A stretch of DNA of 64,000 bases from NCBI RefSeq assembly GCF_029931775.1, contig NC_079332.1, positions 19,289,803 to 19,353,802 on the forward strand. Reading direction: 5' to 3'. This document shows positions 34,001 to 41,584 of the stretch, in pieces (the stretch's first letter is position 1; each line of letters opens with the position of its first letter). Position numbers and translations under genes: made by a program. The notes beneath the pieces were generated by a model. The model did no database searches, was not told where the DNA came from, and was given only the letters and a program-made list of their open reading frames with translations. Source of the DNA: Euleptes europaea (lineage: Eukaryota; Chordata; Lepidosauria; Squamata; Sphaerodactylidae).

Positions 34001-37000
34001 TTCTCCCTGCTCTGCTGCCACCCCACCCCAGGCCCCTTGAGTTGTGCCGGCTTCCGCTGGTGCGATCCCTGCCTTCCGCCCCTCCCATGAAAACCAGCCT
34101 TGCTGTTTTTCTTTTTAAAAAAAGATTGCCGACTAGGATTGCAGCTGGGAACTGAGATGAAGCTATCCCCCAAAGGGGGCATTTGTGGGTCATAATAGCT
34201 AAAGGGAACCTCCATATGCAGAAGCACTTTTCCTGATGGGAGGCAAACAGCCTTTGTGCCTGGCTTCTGGCTGGAAACAGGATGCCGGAAGGCCTGATCC
34301 AGCAGGGGTGTTGCGATGAGGGAGGGGTGTCACCGCCTGGGAAAGACTGATGTTGCATCCCTTGGGGTGGCAACGACAGCCTGAGTAACTCGTCGCCTCC
34401 TTGGGGGGGGGGGAAAGGCCCCCTCCGGCAGGGCAGGGGAGAAGCCACACCCCCCCCTCTGCCCAGTTTCTGTGGTCTATAAACCGTATTGAGAGCCTGC
34501 CCCCTAGTGGCTGTCTACAGGCAGGGCACGTGTGTCATTGGACTGGCAGGCTTCAACCTGGGTGGGGGGTGTATCCATGGTGCTGTGGATGAACGTGGCC
34601 AGAGATGACAGGTGTGTTTGTGAGAGAGAAAGGGAGCCTGTGCCATGCACCATGTGCTCGTCATGCACCTCTCCAGGGCTTCCAGTTCCTGCCCAAGCCG
34701 GAGTGCGACGTGAGGGAGGTGGAGGTAGCCCGGGCCCTGCGTCTCAGGCAGAGCTCCATCGAGCCAGTAGCCTTCCGCGTGCCCAGGATTAAGGTAGGTG
34801 GGGGGAGGGGCGCTGTGCAGAGCTGGGCGGGGGTGGGCACCCTCTCTTTGGCCCAAGTGTTGCTGGTGAGGCTGGAGCAGTTCCAGGTGTTCGGAACCGT
34901 TTTGAAGACTGGGCCGTGTCTCTTCCACCGCCACGCCACACCAGGCTGCTTTTCAACATGACCCCTTGTTAGGACAGTCGTGGTTGATTGAGAAGGAGCC
35001 AAATCAGGGTGTCTTTCCTGCCCCAGCTTGGACACTGAGCTCGTTTGCTGTCGTGTGGCCCGCTTTGGAGACAGCTCGTCCCAGTCGCTGGGATTCTCAC
35101 CATCCTGACCAATACGGAGTCCTCTGCAAATGTGACCAGTTGTCACGGCTCCTCCCTAGACCATTTATGACCCGGTTAAATGGCACCAACCCCAGTACAG
35201 ACCCTTTGGGGACTTCTCGGCTTGCTTATTTTCCTTGGGAGGATTTGCCCATTACTCTGTTCCATGCACGTTATTTATTATTTATTTAATTTGTTTTACA
35301 CCCTGCCCTCCTCCGGCCAAAGCTACGGTAGCTAGTTACATGTCCCGCAGCAGATCTTTTCTCTTATCACACGGCTGCTGAGGGCCTAATCAGAAGCGAC
35401 CCTTTCCACATGTGCACTACTCACGGGGCACCATCAGAGTCACGTCTAGTTCAATCCCTTTTGAGGCCAAGACCTGCTTTGAGACCTGCCTTGAGGAAAC
35501 CTTGCCAGAGCACACTTTCCAGCCCAAAGGGTTGCTTCTTTGGAAAAGCTGCCGCTGCCGCACCCACCCCCTTGCTTCCACAAGCCACCAGGGCTGCCCC
35601 ACGTGACTGGCACAGGCTCAGCAGTTGCCCAAGAAGGAAGGGGCCCACCAGGGTTGATGTCCTGTGGAGCACTCAGGGCTGGGGAAACGAGAGCCCCCCA
35701 GCACAGGTTTGCAGAGCAAAGGGAGAGACGCGAACCAAACCAGACATGTGGAAAATGCCGTGTCTGGTTCGGCCCGGAGTTTACTTGGGAGCTCTTATTG
35801 GAGGGCATTTGGGCGATGCGAGACCTCTGGCTGTGTGCGCACCAGTGACGGGTGAGAAGTGCCATATCTGGCTCCAGCAGACACCAGCAGGCACATCAGC
35901 CGCTCTAGGCCTGCCACCGGTCTCTGTGCAGATGTGAGGCCTCCTCTCCACTGGCCTGCAGCATGTAGGTCAGTTGTGTGTCAAGACAAGTGATGGACAA
36001 ATGAATCACAGATTTCTAAGAGAAGGACCAAAGCCCCCCCCCCGCAATCTTTGCAGAAAGAGTTCTTCCAGGATGACCTCTACCCGGCCACAGAGGTATG
36101 GTGGGAACCCGCCTTATCAGCTGCTGCCTGGCTCGAGGGCTCCGATGGGCAACACCGCAAGATCAGCCTTCAGCCCAAAGCTATGACTCCGGGTGAGAAA
36201 CCACGGGGGCCGGCAGGAGGTGCTGCAGCTGGGGTCGGCGGGGGAGGGCGGAGCTCAGAAAGGCCCCTCCCTGCTGTGCGAATGGTGGGCCGTAGTGCCG
36301 CCTTCGCCCTGGCTAAGTTTCCTCTGGGGTTTTGTAAAGGCCGCCGTGTGGCAACCCTCTGGGGCAAGGCGGGCGGCGCAGGACCGGCCCCGGGCATGTT
36401 GGATGATGTTGCTCTGTGATGTTGTGGATGCAGCAAGTCCCGGGTTCTGCTCCTGGAGTGTCCAGCTAGAAGGACCTCAGGGGAAGCTGAGAGAGCTGGC
36501 CGGGTGGGCCTCGGGGCCCCTGTCTGATCTCCGGCGTGTGTCTTCTGCAGTGAGCAAAGCCCCAAAGGACGTTCCCAGCAGAAAATACGTCCCGTCCTCC
36601 GTCTATCTGGAGGAAAAGTCCGACGAGCAGAAGAAAGAGGAGGTGAGGCCTTTTCCCCCGGCCAGGTTTGGCTGAGGGAGGGAGGGAAGTCTGGGGTGGG
36701 TCGGCAAGACCGTGTGTGTGTTGGGGGCTCCTGCCCGTGACGGCTTCCTTCTCTTCCAGCTGCTCAACGCGATGGTGGCCAGGCTGGGGAACCGTGAGGA
36801 CCCCCTACCCCAGGACTCCTTTGAAGGCGTGGATGAGGAGGAGTGGGTAGGTCGGCCCATCTGGCAGAAGCACCAGTGGGCAGCCCTGGGCAGCTGGCGG
36901 CCCTTTGGAGGGGGGTGCTTCTGCTGCCGGGTCTCTGCTAACCTGAGTGCGGGGGGGGGGGTGGTCACTGCCAAGGAGGACCAGGTTCTCGCCCTCTTCA

Positions 37001-37036
37001 TTTTGGCCCCGTCTCTCTGCTGCTCAACAGGACTAA
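28005..37036 (+). CDS. CORO7: coronin-7, C-terminal 662 residues in 19 exons (5' exons outside window)
   Basis: Long two-propeller coronin. In mammals it acts at the trans-Golgi in post-Golgi transport and actin control, and it lacks the coiled coil of short coronins. Coding exons: 28005-28059, 28447-28504, 29032-29177, 29254-29349, 30051-30185, 30606-30729, 30943-31118, 31422-31530, 31730-31816, 31984-32126, 32422-32526, 33154-33239, 33333-33474, 33818-33907, 34677-34793, 36057-36192, 36551-36642, 36760-36846, 37031-37036. All have GT-AG borders with matching phases and join into one frame without a break. Order: last blade of propeller 1, closing extension, Ser/Pro linker, propeller 2 (e.g. 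HTEKIYSVKFHPLAADVLAS), extension (KPECDVREVEVARALRLRQS), acidic end FEGVDEEEWD. Human coronin-7 has 925 residues, so about 270 are coded further left. VASN lies antisense in the preceding intron. Confidence 0.95.
28121..28436 (+). repeat. tRNA-derived SINE, family A, filling a CORO7 intron
   Basis: Near full-length forward copy from GAGAGCCAGCGTGGTGTAGT to GCATATAAAAACCAGCTC and the TTC-rich tail. It occupies about 316 of the 387 bases of the intron between CORO7 window exons 1 and 2. Confidence 0.93.
28447..28504 (+). CDS. CORO7: CORO7 window exon 2
   Basis: Encodes GEDVLFCYEVLPAQPALTE and ends one base into a codon (donor AAG|GTGGGT). Its acceptor TTGCCTTCCAG directly follows a SINE, whose TTC-rich tail supplies the pyrimidine tract. 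Confidence 0.92.
29032..29177 (+). CDS. CORO7: CORO7 window exon 3
   Basis: Starts after CTCACCTAG, a pyrimidine-poor acceptor, and ends AAG|GTAACG. Encodes VTQCRTESKAHGIARVPK through VSYTVPRK, the segment closing propeller 1. Confidence 0.92.
29254..29349 (+). CDS. CORO7: CORO7 window exon 4
   Basis: Encodes SMQEFHEDLFP to EAWWAGDNSQ, donor CAG|GTGAGA. A second in-frame AG at 29,261-29,262 could shorten the exon by three codons. The first AG is preferred because human coronin-7 also has extra residues before EFHEDLFP. Confidence 0.88.
29604..29900 (+). repeat. CR1 LINE 3' end in a CORO7 intron
   Basis: Begins TTTAGGAAGAACTTCCTAAC, passes through the last ORF2 codons and the 3' UTR (GGTTGGACTAGATGACCCTG), and ends TGTATGATTCTATGAA with the octamer tail. 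Confidence 0.92.
30051..30185 (+). CDS. CORO7: CORO7 window exon 5 (linker)
   Basis: Acceptor CTTCCCCCAG, donor AGC|GTGAGT, 45 codons in phase 0. Starts VQRISLHPAHRPS like the human linker, then a Pro/Glu-rich stretch that is poorly conserved in the family. Confidence 0.9.
30606..30729 (+). CDS. CORO7: CORO7 window exon 6 (Ser-rich linker)
   Basis: Encodes a Ser-rich low-complexity linker (SSPTSSLTSPSSAAASLS) ending SQRSLQSILG, as in human SLRSLQSLLG. Donor TGG|GTAAGC splits the Gly codon. Confidence 0.92.
30943..31118 (+). CDS. CORO7: CORO7 window exon 7
   Basis: Highly conserved start of propeller 2: GFRHIQGTVLPRSTHITNLK and LNLTTPGESDGFCANRRHVA. Acceptor CTTCTGCTTCAG, donor GAG|GTAAAG. 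Confidence 0.95.
31422..31530 (+). CDS. CORO7: CORO7 window exon 8
   Basis: Encodes LSKPGRLPDVSLPTIENG and DLCWDPFDLERLAI. Acceptor TTCCTCTTCAG, donor ATCG|GTGAGT in phase 1. Confidence 0.93.
31591..31608. repeat. (TG)n microsatellite
   Basis: Nine TG units in the intron after CORO7 window exon 8. Confidence 0.85.
31730..31816 (+). CDS. CORO7: CORO7 window exon 9
   Basis: WD-blade strand AGEDAKIRLWRVTPEGL ending EAVLRG. Acceptor TTTGGCGCAG, donor CGAG|GTAGGG. Confidence 0.94.
31984..32126 (+). CDS. CORO7: CORO7 window exon 10
   Basis: A classic WD40 blade: HTEKIYSVKFHPLAADVLAS, then YDLSVRIWDVRSG. Acceptor CTCTCCCAG, donor CAG|GTGGGA. Confidence 0.95.
32422..32526 (+). CDS. CORO7: CORO7 window exon 11
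   Basis: Next blade, IFGIAWSPNGRRLATVCKDG then KVRLYEPRQASEPLQ. Phase 0 at both ends; donor CAG|GTGAGT. Confidence 0.94.
32601..32918 (+). repeat. tRNA-derived SINE, family A (near full length)
   Basis: Forward copy from CAGCATGGTGTAGTGGTTAA to AACGTATAAAAGCCAGCTC with a TCC-rich tail, in the intron between CORO7 window exons 11 and 12. It contains a small internal duplication of the AGCTCTCTTAG segment. Confidence 0.92.
33154..33239 (+). CDS. CORO7: CORO7 window exon 12
   Basis: Encodes EGPGPEGGRGARIAWVCGG then KNLLVSGFD. Donor ACAG|GTAAGG splits a Ser codon. Confidence 0.93.
33333..33474 (+). CDS. CORO7: CORO7 window exon 13
   Basis: SHSERQLSIYQVETVVDGPV through TLIPFYDTDTGMVFLTGK, the propeller 2 counterpart of window exon 1. 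Acceptor CTCCTCAG, donor AAG|GTGAGC. Confidence 0.95.
33818..33907 (+). CDS. CORO7: CORO7 window exon 14
   Basis: GDTRVFMYEIVPEAPFFLEC then NSFFSNEPHK, 30 codons in phase 0. Acceptor CGTTTTTAG, donor AAG|GTGAGG. Confidence 0.95.
34232..34312 (+). repeat. L2-type LINE 3' end fragment
   Basis: GGAAACAGGATGCCGGAAGG and CCTGATCCAGCAGGGGTG resemble the L2 tail. The core words between them are lost. Confidence 0.4.
34677..34793 (+). CDS. CORO7: CORO7 window exon 15
   Basis: Encodes FLPKPECDVREVEVARALRL then RQSSIEPVAFRVPRIK, the coronin extension after propeller 2. Acceptor CACCTCTCCAG, donor AAG|GTAGGT. Confidence 0.95.
35095..35270 (-). repeat. CR1 LINE internal ORF2 fragment
   Basis: TCCTCTGCAAATGTGACCAG and CCAGTACAGACCCTTTGGGG are reverse-strand CR1 RT-region phrases upstream of those in the 1,482 copy. 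No 3' end is attached, so this is a rearranged or deeply eroded remnant. Confidence 0.6.
35271..36050. other. CORO7 intron, no feature recognised
   Basis: Starts with an AT-rich patch (TTATTTATTATTTATTTAAT) that may be a SINE tail, then unassigned sequence. No exon seen until window exon 16. Confidence 0.45.
36057..36192 (+). CDS. CORO7: CORO7 window exon 16
   Basis: KEFFQDDLYPATEVWWEPAL onward to KAMTP. Acceptor ATCTTTGCAG, donor CCGG|GTGAGA (phase 1). Confidence 0.95.
36551..36642 (+). CDS. CORO7: CORO7 window exon 17
   Basis: Encodes SKAPKDVPSRKYVPSSVYL then EEKSDEQKKEE. Acceptor TCTTCTGCAG, donor GAG|GTGAGG. Confidence 0.95.
36760..36846 (+). CDS. CORO7: CORO7 window exon 18
   Basis: LLNAMVARLGNREDPLPQDS then FEGVDEEEW, almost identical to the human end. 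Donor TGG|GTAGGT leaves phase 0, the phase of PAM16 exon 2. Confidence 0.96.
37031..37036 (+). CDS. CORO7: CORO7 last coding exon (Asp-stop)
   Basis: After TGCTCAACAG the exon reads GAC TAA, giving the final Asp (human also ends EWD) and the stop. The 3' UTR follows; I see no AATAAA or ATTAAA in it. Confidence 0.88.
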   Translation, partial: D

Positions 37037-38668
37037 CCTGGCAAGCTGCACTCCAGACCCCACAAACCGCCTCCCTGCCTGGATCGGACCTCCCCAAACC
37101 CCAACTGGCAGCTGGAGTCTGGCATGGCCGACGTTGACGAACTGGACCACCTCGCCCCTCAGGCGCCCTCTCAGTGGGAGAGCCAGAGGCCTTGGGGGGT
37201 AGGGCCACCCCACGGCCGCCCCGATGGGCTCCCTGCTGCCTCCACAGATGCCAAGGCCCTTCCGTTGTCCCGCTGTGCCCCTCCGGGCCCGGCTTTGCTG
37301 CCATGCTGGCCAAGGATCCAGCCTGCCTGCCTGCCTGCCTGGACAGCCTGGCCCCTGTCATAGGTTGACATTGAAGGCTAGCCTCAGCAAGCCCTGCCCC
37401 CACCCTGCAAGCATCGAGCCCCCCCTCCCCCCGAGGGATGAGCTCAGCAGCTGTGTGTGGTTGGTCAGCGGCCCCCCAACACTTTTTCTGCACCCGCCCC
37501 AAAGCGGAAGGCTAAGCACCTGGCCGGTGGTCTGCTCCCCTCCCCCCGTTCCCTGGCTTTGCTGGCCACCCTGCTTGGACTGCTGCCTGCTCCCTGATGC
37601 CTGCCGGGCCCTGGGGGAGTCTGGAAAGCCCCCTGCCCACCATTGCTCACACAGCTGCAGCAGCAAGGAGGCCCCTCCCTTCTGGCCTGCGGGGCTCTCG
37701 GGTGATTCCCAGGTGCAGTGATGGAAATGCCGGCCTGCCAGCCTCCTCGGTGGCTGCTTTGGCATAGCTGTGTACGCGGCGGCAACATGACCAAACTGAT
37801 TCAGCTCTCAGACTCTTTCTTGGCTCCTTCTCTCTCTCTCTTGGGTCTCTCTTGCTCCAAGCACAGCCGGTGGCCCCAGGGGAAGCCGCTCCGCCTTGGC
37901 CTGCAGCATGGAAAGGCCCCGTCCTGCCCCATCCCCCACAAAACCCCCCCTGCTGCCACCACTTGGCACACCCGCTCGCCCCACACGGGCATCACCCCCC
38001 TCACGCGGCCTGTGCCAGCTTTCCTCCAACCTCTGTTCACTGATGCCAAACGTTGGCCGTTCACACCCACTCCAGGCTGGAAAAATCTTCCCTGGCTTCC
38101 CCACCGCCCGCTGGGCATCTGAGTCACACCAGGAAGCTGCGGGCAACTCATGGATGGAGGTGACCAGACTCTGTCCACTGAAATGGGGGGGGCTTCCACC
38201 ACTGCCACTCGCCCCCTGGCAGCGAGGCACAGCTGGCAAAGGTGCCCTTGGGCCCTCTTGTCCTGTGTGGGAACTGCAGGGATGGCCCTGGCACTCCCCT
38301 GCCCCTCCAGAAAGCAGAGACAAGCAGGTGTGGCCCGGAAGCAGCTGTGGCCCCCGAGGGGGGTGGGGGTCAGCGGGCAGGGATGGACGAGTCGACAAGA
38401 CCCACCGGAGCCACCAACACAGGAGGGAGGCAGGGGGGTGACATTCTCTCCGCCTCCCCCGCCAAAGCAAGCTACTCCAGGTTGGGTGTGGCTGCAATCT
38501 GGCCCACTGTGGGGGGCAACACAAGCCCCCCCCCCAGCGGCATGGCCGGACCCTCGGAGCAGGGCCAGACGTGCCCTGGGCACCCGTTTGCTGGGCCAGG
38601 GTGGCCTCCGCAGCCAGGGAGGGCCTGTGCCCGGCTCCGCCTACCCACGAGGGGCCGGCCCCAGTGCG
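37037..38668. other. CORO7 3' UTR and CORO7-PAM16 interval
   Basis: GC-rich sequence between CORO7 and PAM16. No AATAAA or ATTAAA is found on the + strand from the CORO7 stop to the PAM16 start. Long overlapping open frames on both strands have no domain. The CORO7 transcript end cannot be fixed. Confidence 0.55.
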
Positions 38669-38812
38669 CCTTAGGGTGGCCAACGCCACGCTGGACAATT
38701 CCTGGACATTTGAGGGTGGGGCCTGTGGAGGGAGGGGGGGCCGGTGGGGTGGGGGGCTCAGGGAGGGGCCCGGAGCCCACCCACCCACCTGCACTCTCCA
38801 GGGGGGGGGGGC
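38669..38812 (+). repeat. Degenerate copy related to the GGTTGCCAAC-type element
   Basis: CTTAGGGTGGCCAACGCCAC then AATTCCTGGACATTTGAGG and GGTGGGGCCTGTGGAGGGAG resemble one half of the element. Interrupted by G-rich expansion. Confidence 0.45.
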
Positions 38813-38814
38813 AC

Positions 38815-38985
38815 CCAGGGCTGCCAGGTCCCTCTTCGCCACTGGCGGGAGGTTTTTGGGGGCGGAGCCTGAGGAGGGAGGGGCTTCGGTGCCGTAGAGT
38901 CCGACTGCCAGAGCGGCCGTTTTCCTCCCGGGGAACGGATCTCACTGTGGGCTGGAGATCAGTGGTCAGAGCAGGTTGGCCACCC
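38815..38985 (-). repeat. Fuller copy of the GGTTGCCAAC-type element
   Basis: Opens AGGGCTGCCAGGTCCCTCTT and closes GGTTGGCCACCCTC, so the ends are roughly reverse complements. Internal phrases TTTTCCTCCCGGGGAACGGA and GGGCTGGAGATCAGTGGTCA match the half copies at 12.4, 26.0 and 50.5 kb. About 170 bp, with no coding capacity. Confidence 0.65.
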
Positions 38986-39314
38986 TCACGCCAAGGGGGG
39001 GGTCGCTCACCCCCACCCCCCCGGCTGGCAGGCCCAGTTCTGGCTCCACCTGGCCAGGCTCCCTCCCCCCCCGGGCCAGGAGGGGCTGAAGCCCGCTTTT
39101 GCGGCGCCGCACCCGTGTCGGGGGGGGGGCGTTCACACGCGACGCGCTTCGGAGCGCCGCTGCCGCAGCTGCCTCCGGCCGCCAGAGGGCGCCGCTTCCG
39201 GCCCCCCGCGCGGCTTCCGGCGCCGCTTCCGGCCGCTCCGCCTCGATGGTTGTCGCCCTTTCCCCCGCCGGCGTCCGCGCGCGTGTCCGGCTCCCCCCTC
39301 GCCCGCCGGGCCCC

Positions 39315-39317
39315 ATG
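39315..39317 (+). CDS. PAM16: PAM16 exon 1 coding part (start codon)
   Basis: The exon ends immediately after the initiator codon: CCCCATG|GTGAGA. The 5' UTR lies to the left in the CpG island. Confidence 0.88.
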
Positions 39318-41168
39318 GTGAGAGGAGGGGGGGGAGCAGCCGGGCCCTCCCCCAGGGAGGGGGGCAGGCCTCCGCGACCACCACCCCTATCTTGGCCCCC
39401 CCCCCGGGAAAGGGACCCAGGCGTCCAGGCCCTCCCCCCGCCTCCCCTCCTTCAGGCTCCTCCGCTCAGGGCCCGGGGGGGGGGGTCCGGCTCGCGGGGG
39501 CCCTTGTGGGGGGGTCGGGATGGGTGTCCCCTCCCCCCGCGGAGCAGCTGTGGGCCGGGGTCCCGAAGGCGCCCGGGGGGAGGGGTCTGCTGAGGAGGGG
39601 GGGGTAGAAAGCAGAGGCTGAGCTGAGCTGCCGCCCCCCCCCCCCCGCAGGCCCGGTACCTGGCGCAGATCGTGCTGGTGGGCGTGCAGGTGGTGGGCAG
39701 GGCCTTCGCCCGCGCCCTGCGGCAGGAGTTCGCAGGTAAGCACCCCCCCGCCCCGCTTTAGCCCCGGGGGGGCCGAGAGGGAGGGAGGGCCCCCCGGGTT
39801 CCTCGGCTGTCCGTCCGGAGGCCGTGGGGGTGGGGGAGGGCTTTCCTCGACGGCGCCCCCCCCGCCTTCCCCTGCGGCCCCTGACCCGCGCCCTTCGCCC
39901 CCCCCCCCACAGCCAGCCAGGCGGCGGCGGGGGCCCGAGGCCGCCCCCCGGGGTCTCCGTCGGAGGCCGCCTCCAGCGCCGCCGGCATCAGCCTCCAGGA
40001 AGCGCAGCAGATCCTCAACCTCCCCACGCTGAACCCAGACGACCTCCAGAAGGTAAAGCGGGGCTTGGGTGGGGGGGCTGGGCTCGCTGCTTCGCCCCCC
40101 CCCCCCGTGCGCATGAGCCCTGGGCAAGGTGGGGTGCCCCCCCCCCGCTCCTCTGCTGCGTTTAATGCAGTTCCCAGAGGCTTCTGCTCAGGCGCCCGTC
40201 TCTCTGACTTCTCCTTGCAGAACTACGAGCATTTATTTAAGGTGAACGACAAGTCCGTGGGGGGCTCCTTCTACCTGCAGTCCAAGGTGAGGGGGGCCTG
40301 CAGGGTCTTGACCCGAGGGGAGAGGAGCCATGGCTCTGGGGCTGCCATGCTGGCTGCTGTCGTTGGAGGCCGGCAGACCCTCCCCATGGACGGCTCTCCA
40401 GGGCGGTGTGGAGGTTGGGAGGGTCTGGGAGGCCGGGTGCGAATTTTCAAGATTAAATGGAGGGTAGGAGAACAATACTGGAAGTCCCTTTCAGTCTTTG
40501 TTGGGAAGAAAGGTGGGGTGTAAACGAAGAAGAATTGGTTTTTCTGTGCCGGCTTTCTTTACTTTTAAGGGAAAATAAAACCAGCTTACAGTCACCTTCC
40601 CCTCCCCACAACAGACACCCTGGGAGGTATGTGGGGCTGAGAGAGCTGTGACTAGCCTAAGGTCACCCAGCTGGCATCCTGTGTAGGAGTGGGGAAACCA
40701 ACCCGGTTCTCCAGATCAGCGTCCGCTGCTCATGTGGAGGAGTGGGGAATCAAACCCAGTTCTCAAAAAGAGTCCACGACTCCAAACCACCGTTCTTAAC
40801 CACTACACCACAATCAATCCAGTCCCCATGTAGGTTTAGATGACAGCTGTTCTAGAGCATCAAAACATGAGGAAGCCCCATGGTTCTGCCTGGTCTGAGA
40901 GGTCCCCTGCTCCTCGGAAGACCTGCACGGAAATTCCTGGCAGCAACTGGAGCCCTGTTCGCTGTGCCCCCCCCACCCCGTGCCTTCTGTAGTCCTGAGT
41001 GCGGGGTTCTGCGTTGGCTGCTGGGCTGTTCCCCACAGGTGTCCTTCGCTAGCCGTGCCGCAGCTGTGCTCTCTTCTGCAGGTGGTGAGAGCCAAGGAGC
41101 GCCTGGACGATGAACTACGGATCCAGTCCCAGGGAGACCCAGACGCAGCGCGCAAGCCGGACACGTAG
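39315..41168 (+). CDS. PAM16: mitochondrial import inner membrane translocase subunit Tim16 (126 aa, 5 exons)
   Basis: J-like subunit of the presequence translocase-associated motor. On the matrix side of TIM23 it pairs with the J-protein Pam18/DNAJC19 and restrains its stimulation of mtHsp70. Coding exons: 39315-39317 (ATG only), 39651-39735, 39913-40052, 40221-40286, 41082-41168. The joined protein begins [20 protein letters not shown] and includes [20 protein letters not shown] and [20 protein letters not shown], where DKS replaces the catalytic HPD of true J-proteins, as normal for the family. It ends with an acidic and basic helix. Human Tim16 has 125 residues. An ATG 69 nt upstream (39,246) is in frame; 39,315 is chosen by homology. 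The polyA signal is at 41,215. CORO7 lies just upstream on the same strand and GLIS2 converges from the right. Confidence 0.96.
39651..39735 (+). CDS. PAM16: PAM16 exon 2
   Basis: [20 protein letters not shown] onward to RALRQEFA, the N-terminal hydrophobic and amphipathic region. The acceptor sits at the end of a long C tract (CCCCGCAG); donor GCAG|GTAAGC. Confidence 0.95.
39913..40052 (+). CDS. PAM16: PAM16 exon 3
   Basis: Starts with the variable Ala/Gly/Arg/Pro-rich linker ([14 protein letters not shown]) and continues into [20 protein letters not shown]. Acceptor CCCCACAG, donor AAG|GTAAAG. Confidence 0.94.
40221..40286 (+). CDS. PAM16: PAM16 exon 4
   Basis: [20 protein letters not shown] then SK, the degenerate J-like core. 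Acceptor CTCCTTGCAG, donor AAG|GTGAGG. Confidence 0.96.
40447..40525 (+). repeat. tRNA-derived SINE family C, 3' end only
   Basis: GGAGGGTAGGAGAACAATAC and GAAAGGTGGGGTGTAAACG are the family C tail. It abuts, tail to tail, the reverse family A copy that follows in PAM16 intron 4. Confidence 0.7.
40526..40812 (-). repeat. tRNA-derived SINE, family A
   Basis: Reverse copy from AAGAAGAATTGGTTTTTCTG to AACCACTACACCACA inside PAM16 intron 4. Diverged in the tail region. Confidence 0.9.
41082..41168 (+). CDS. PAM16: PAM16 exon 5
   Basis: [20 protein letters not shown] then DAARKPDT and TAG. Acceptor CTCTTCTGCAG. Confidence 0.96.
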   Translation: MVRAKERLDDELRIQSQGDPDAARKPDT

Positions 41169-41214
41169 CGCCCCCTCTCTCCCCACGAGCGCCATTTCCC
41201 CATTATAGCGAACT

Positions 41215-41220
41215 AATAAA
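41215..41220 (+). promoter_or_regulatory. PAM16: PAM16 polyadenylation signal AATAAA
   Basis: AATAAA 47 nt after the PAM16 stop, followed by a GT-rich stretch at 41,246-41,275. Cleavage is expected near 41,238. Confidence 0.9.
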
Positions 41221-41240
41221 TTTGTCCTTCTGTAGCTCAT

Positions 41241-41584
41241 GGCTGCGGGTGTAGTGTTATGTGGGGGGGTGGCTGGGGTATGCACCTGCGGGGTGATGCC
41301 ATTCAGCGCTGGGCAGCTGTGGCTGGTAAGAATTTGAAGCCTCTTTCCCCCCCAGCAAGCTTGCTGCTTCTGCTGACCCTCCCCACATGTCAGCGTTCTG
41401 GTTTTTTCAAAAACCAGAGCTGTTTCCCCCCTCTTAAGGAAGTCTGCTCAGTACGATCTCTGCATGGCTTTGCCTCTCCCCCCGCCCCCCAGAAGCTGGC
41501 CACCCCACGGAGGAGCCCCCGGCCCCGTGGAAACCCAGCTTACTGCTTCTTCCTCCCCACCCCTTGAGAACAGCAGGGAGACTC
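41241..41584. other. Gap between the converging PAM16 and GLIS2 transcripts
   Basis: About 340 bases between the two inferred cleavage sites. No gene or repeat recognised. Confidence 0.6.

Larger units (their letters stand above)
39060..39960 (+). promoter_or_regulatory. PAM16: PAM16 CpG-island promoter
   Basis: CpG-dense from about 39,090 through exon 1 and exon 3. Three CTTCCGG ETS/GABP-type boxes lie at 39,195-39,201, 39,214-39,220 and 39,226-39,232, about 85-120 bp before the start codon. GABP (NRF-2) sites are typical of nuclear genes for mitochondrial proteins. No TATA box is seen. Confidence 0.75.

Noticed and set aside
37808-39321. Long opposing open frames (344 and 359 codons) between CORO7 and PAM16
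   Set aside because: Overlapping frames on both strands, low-complexity content, interrupted by repeat copies; no homology recognised.
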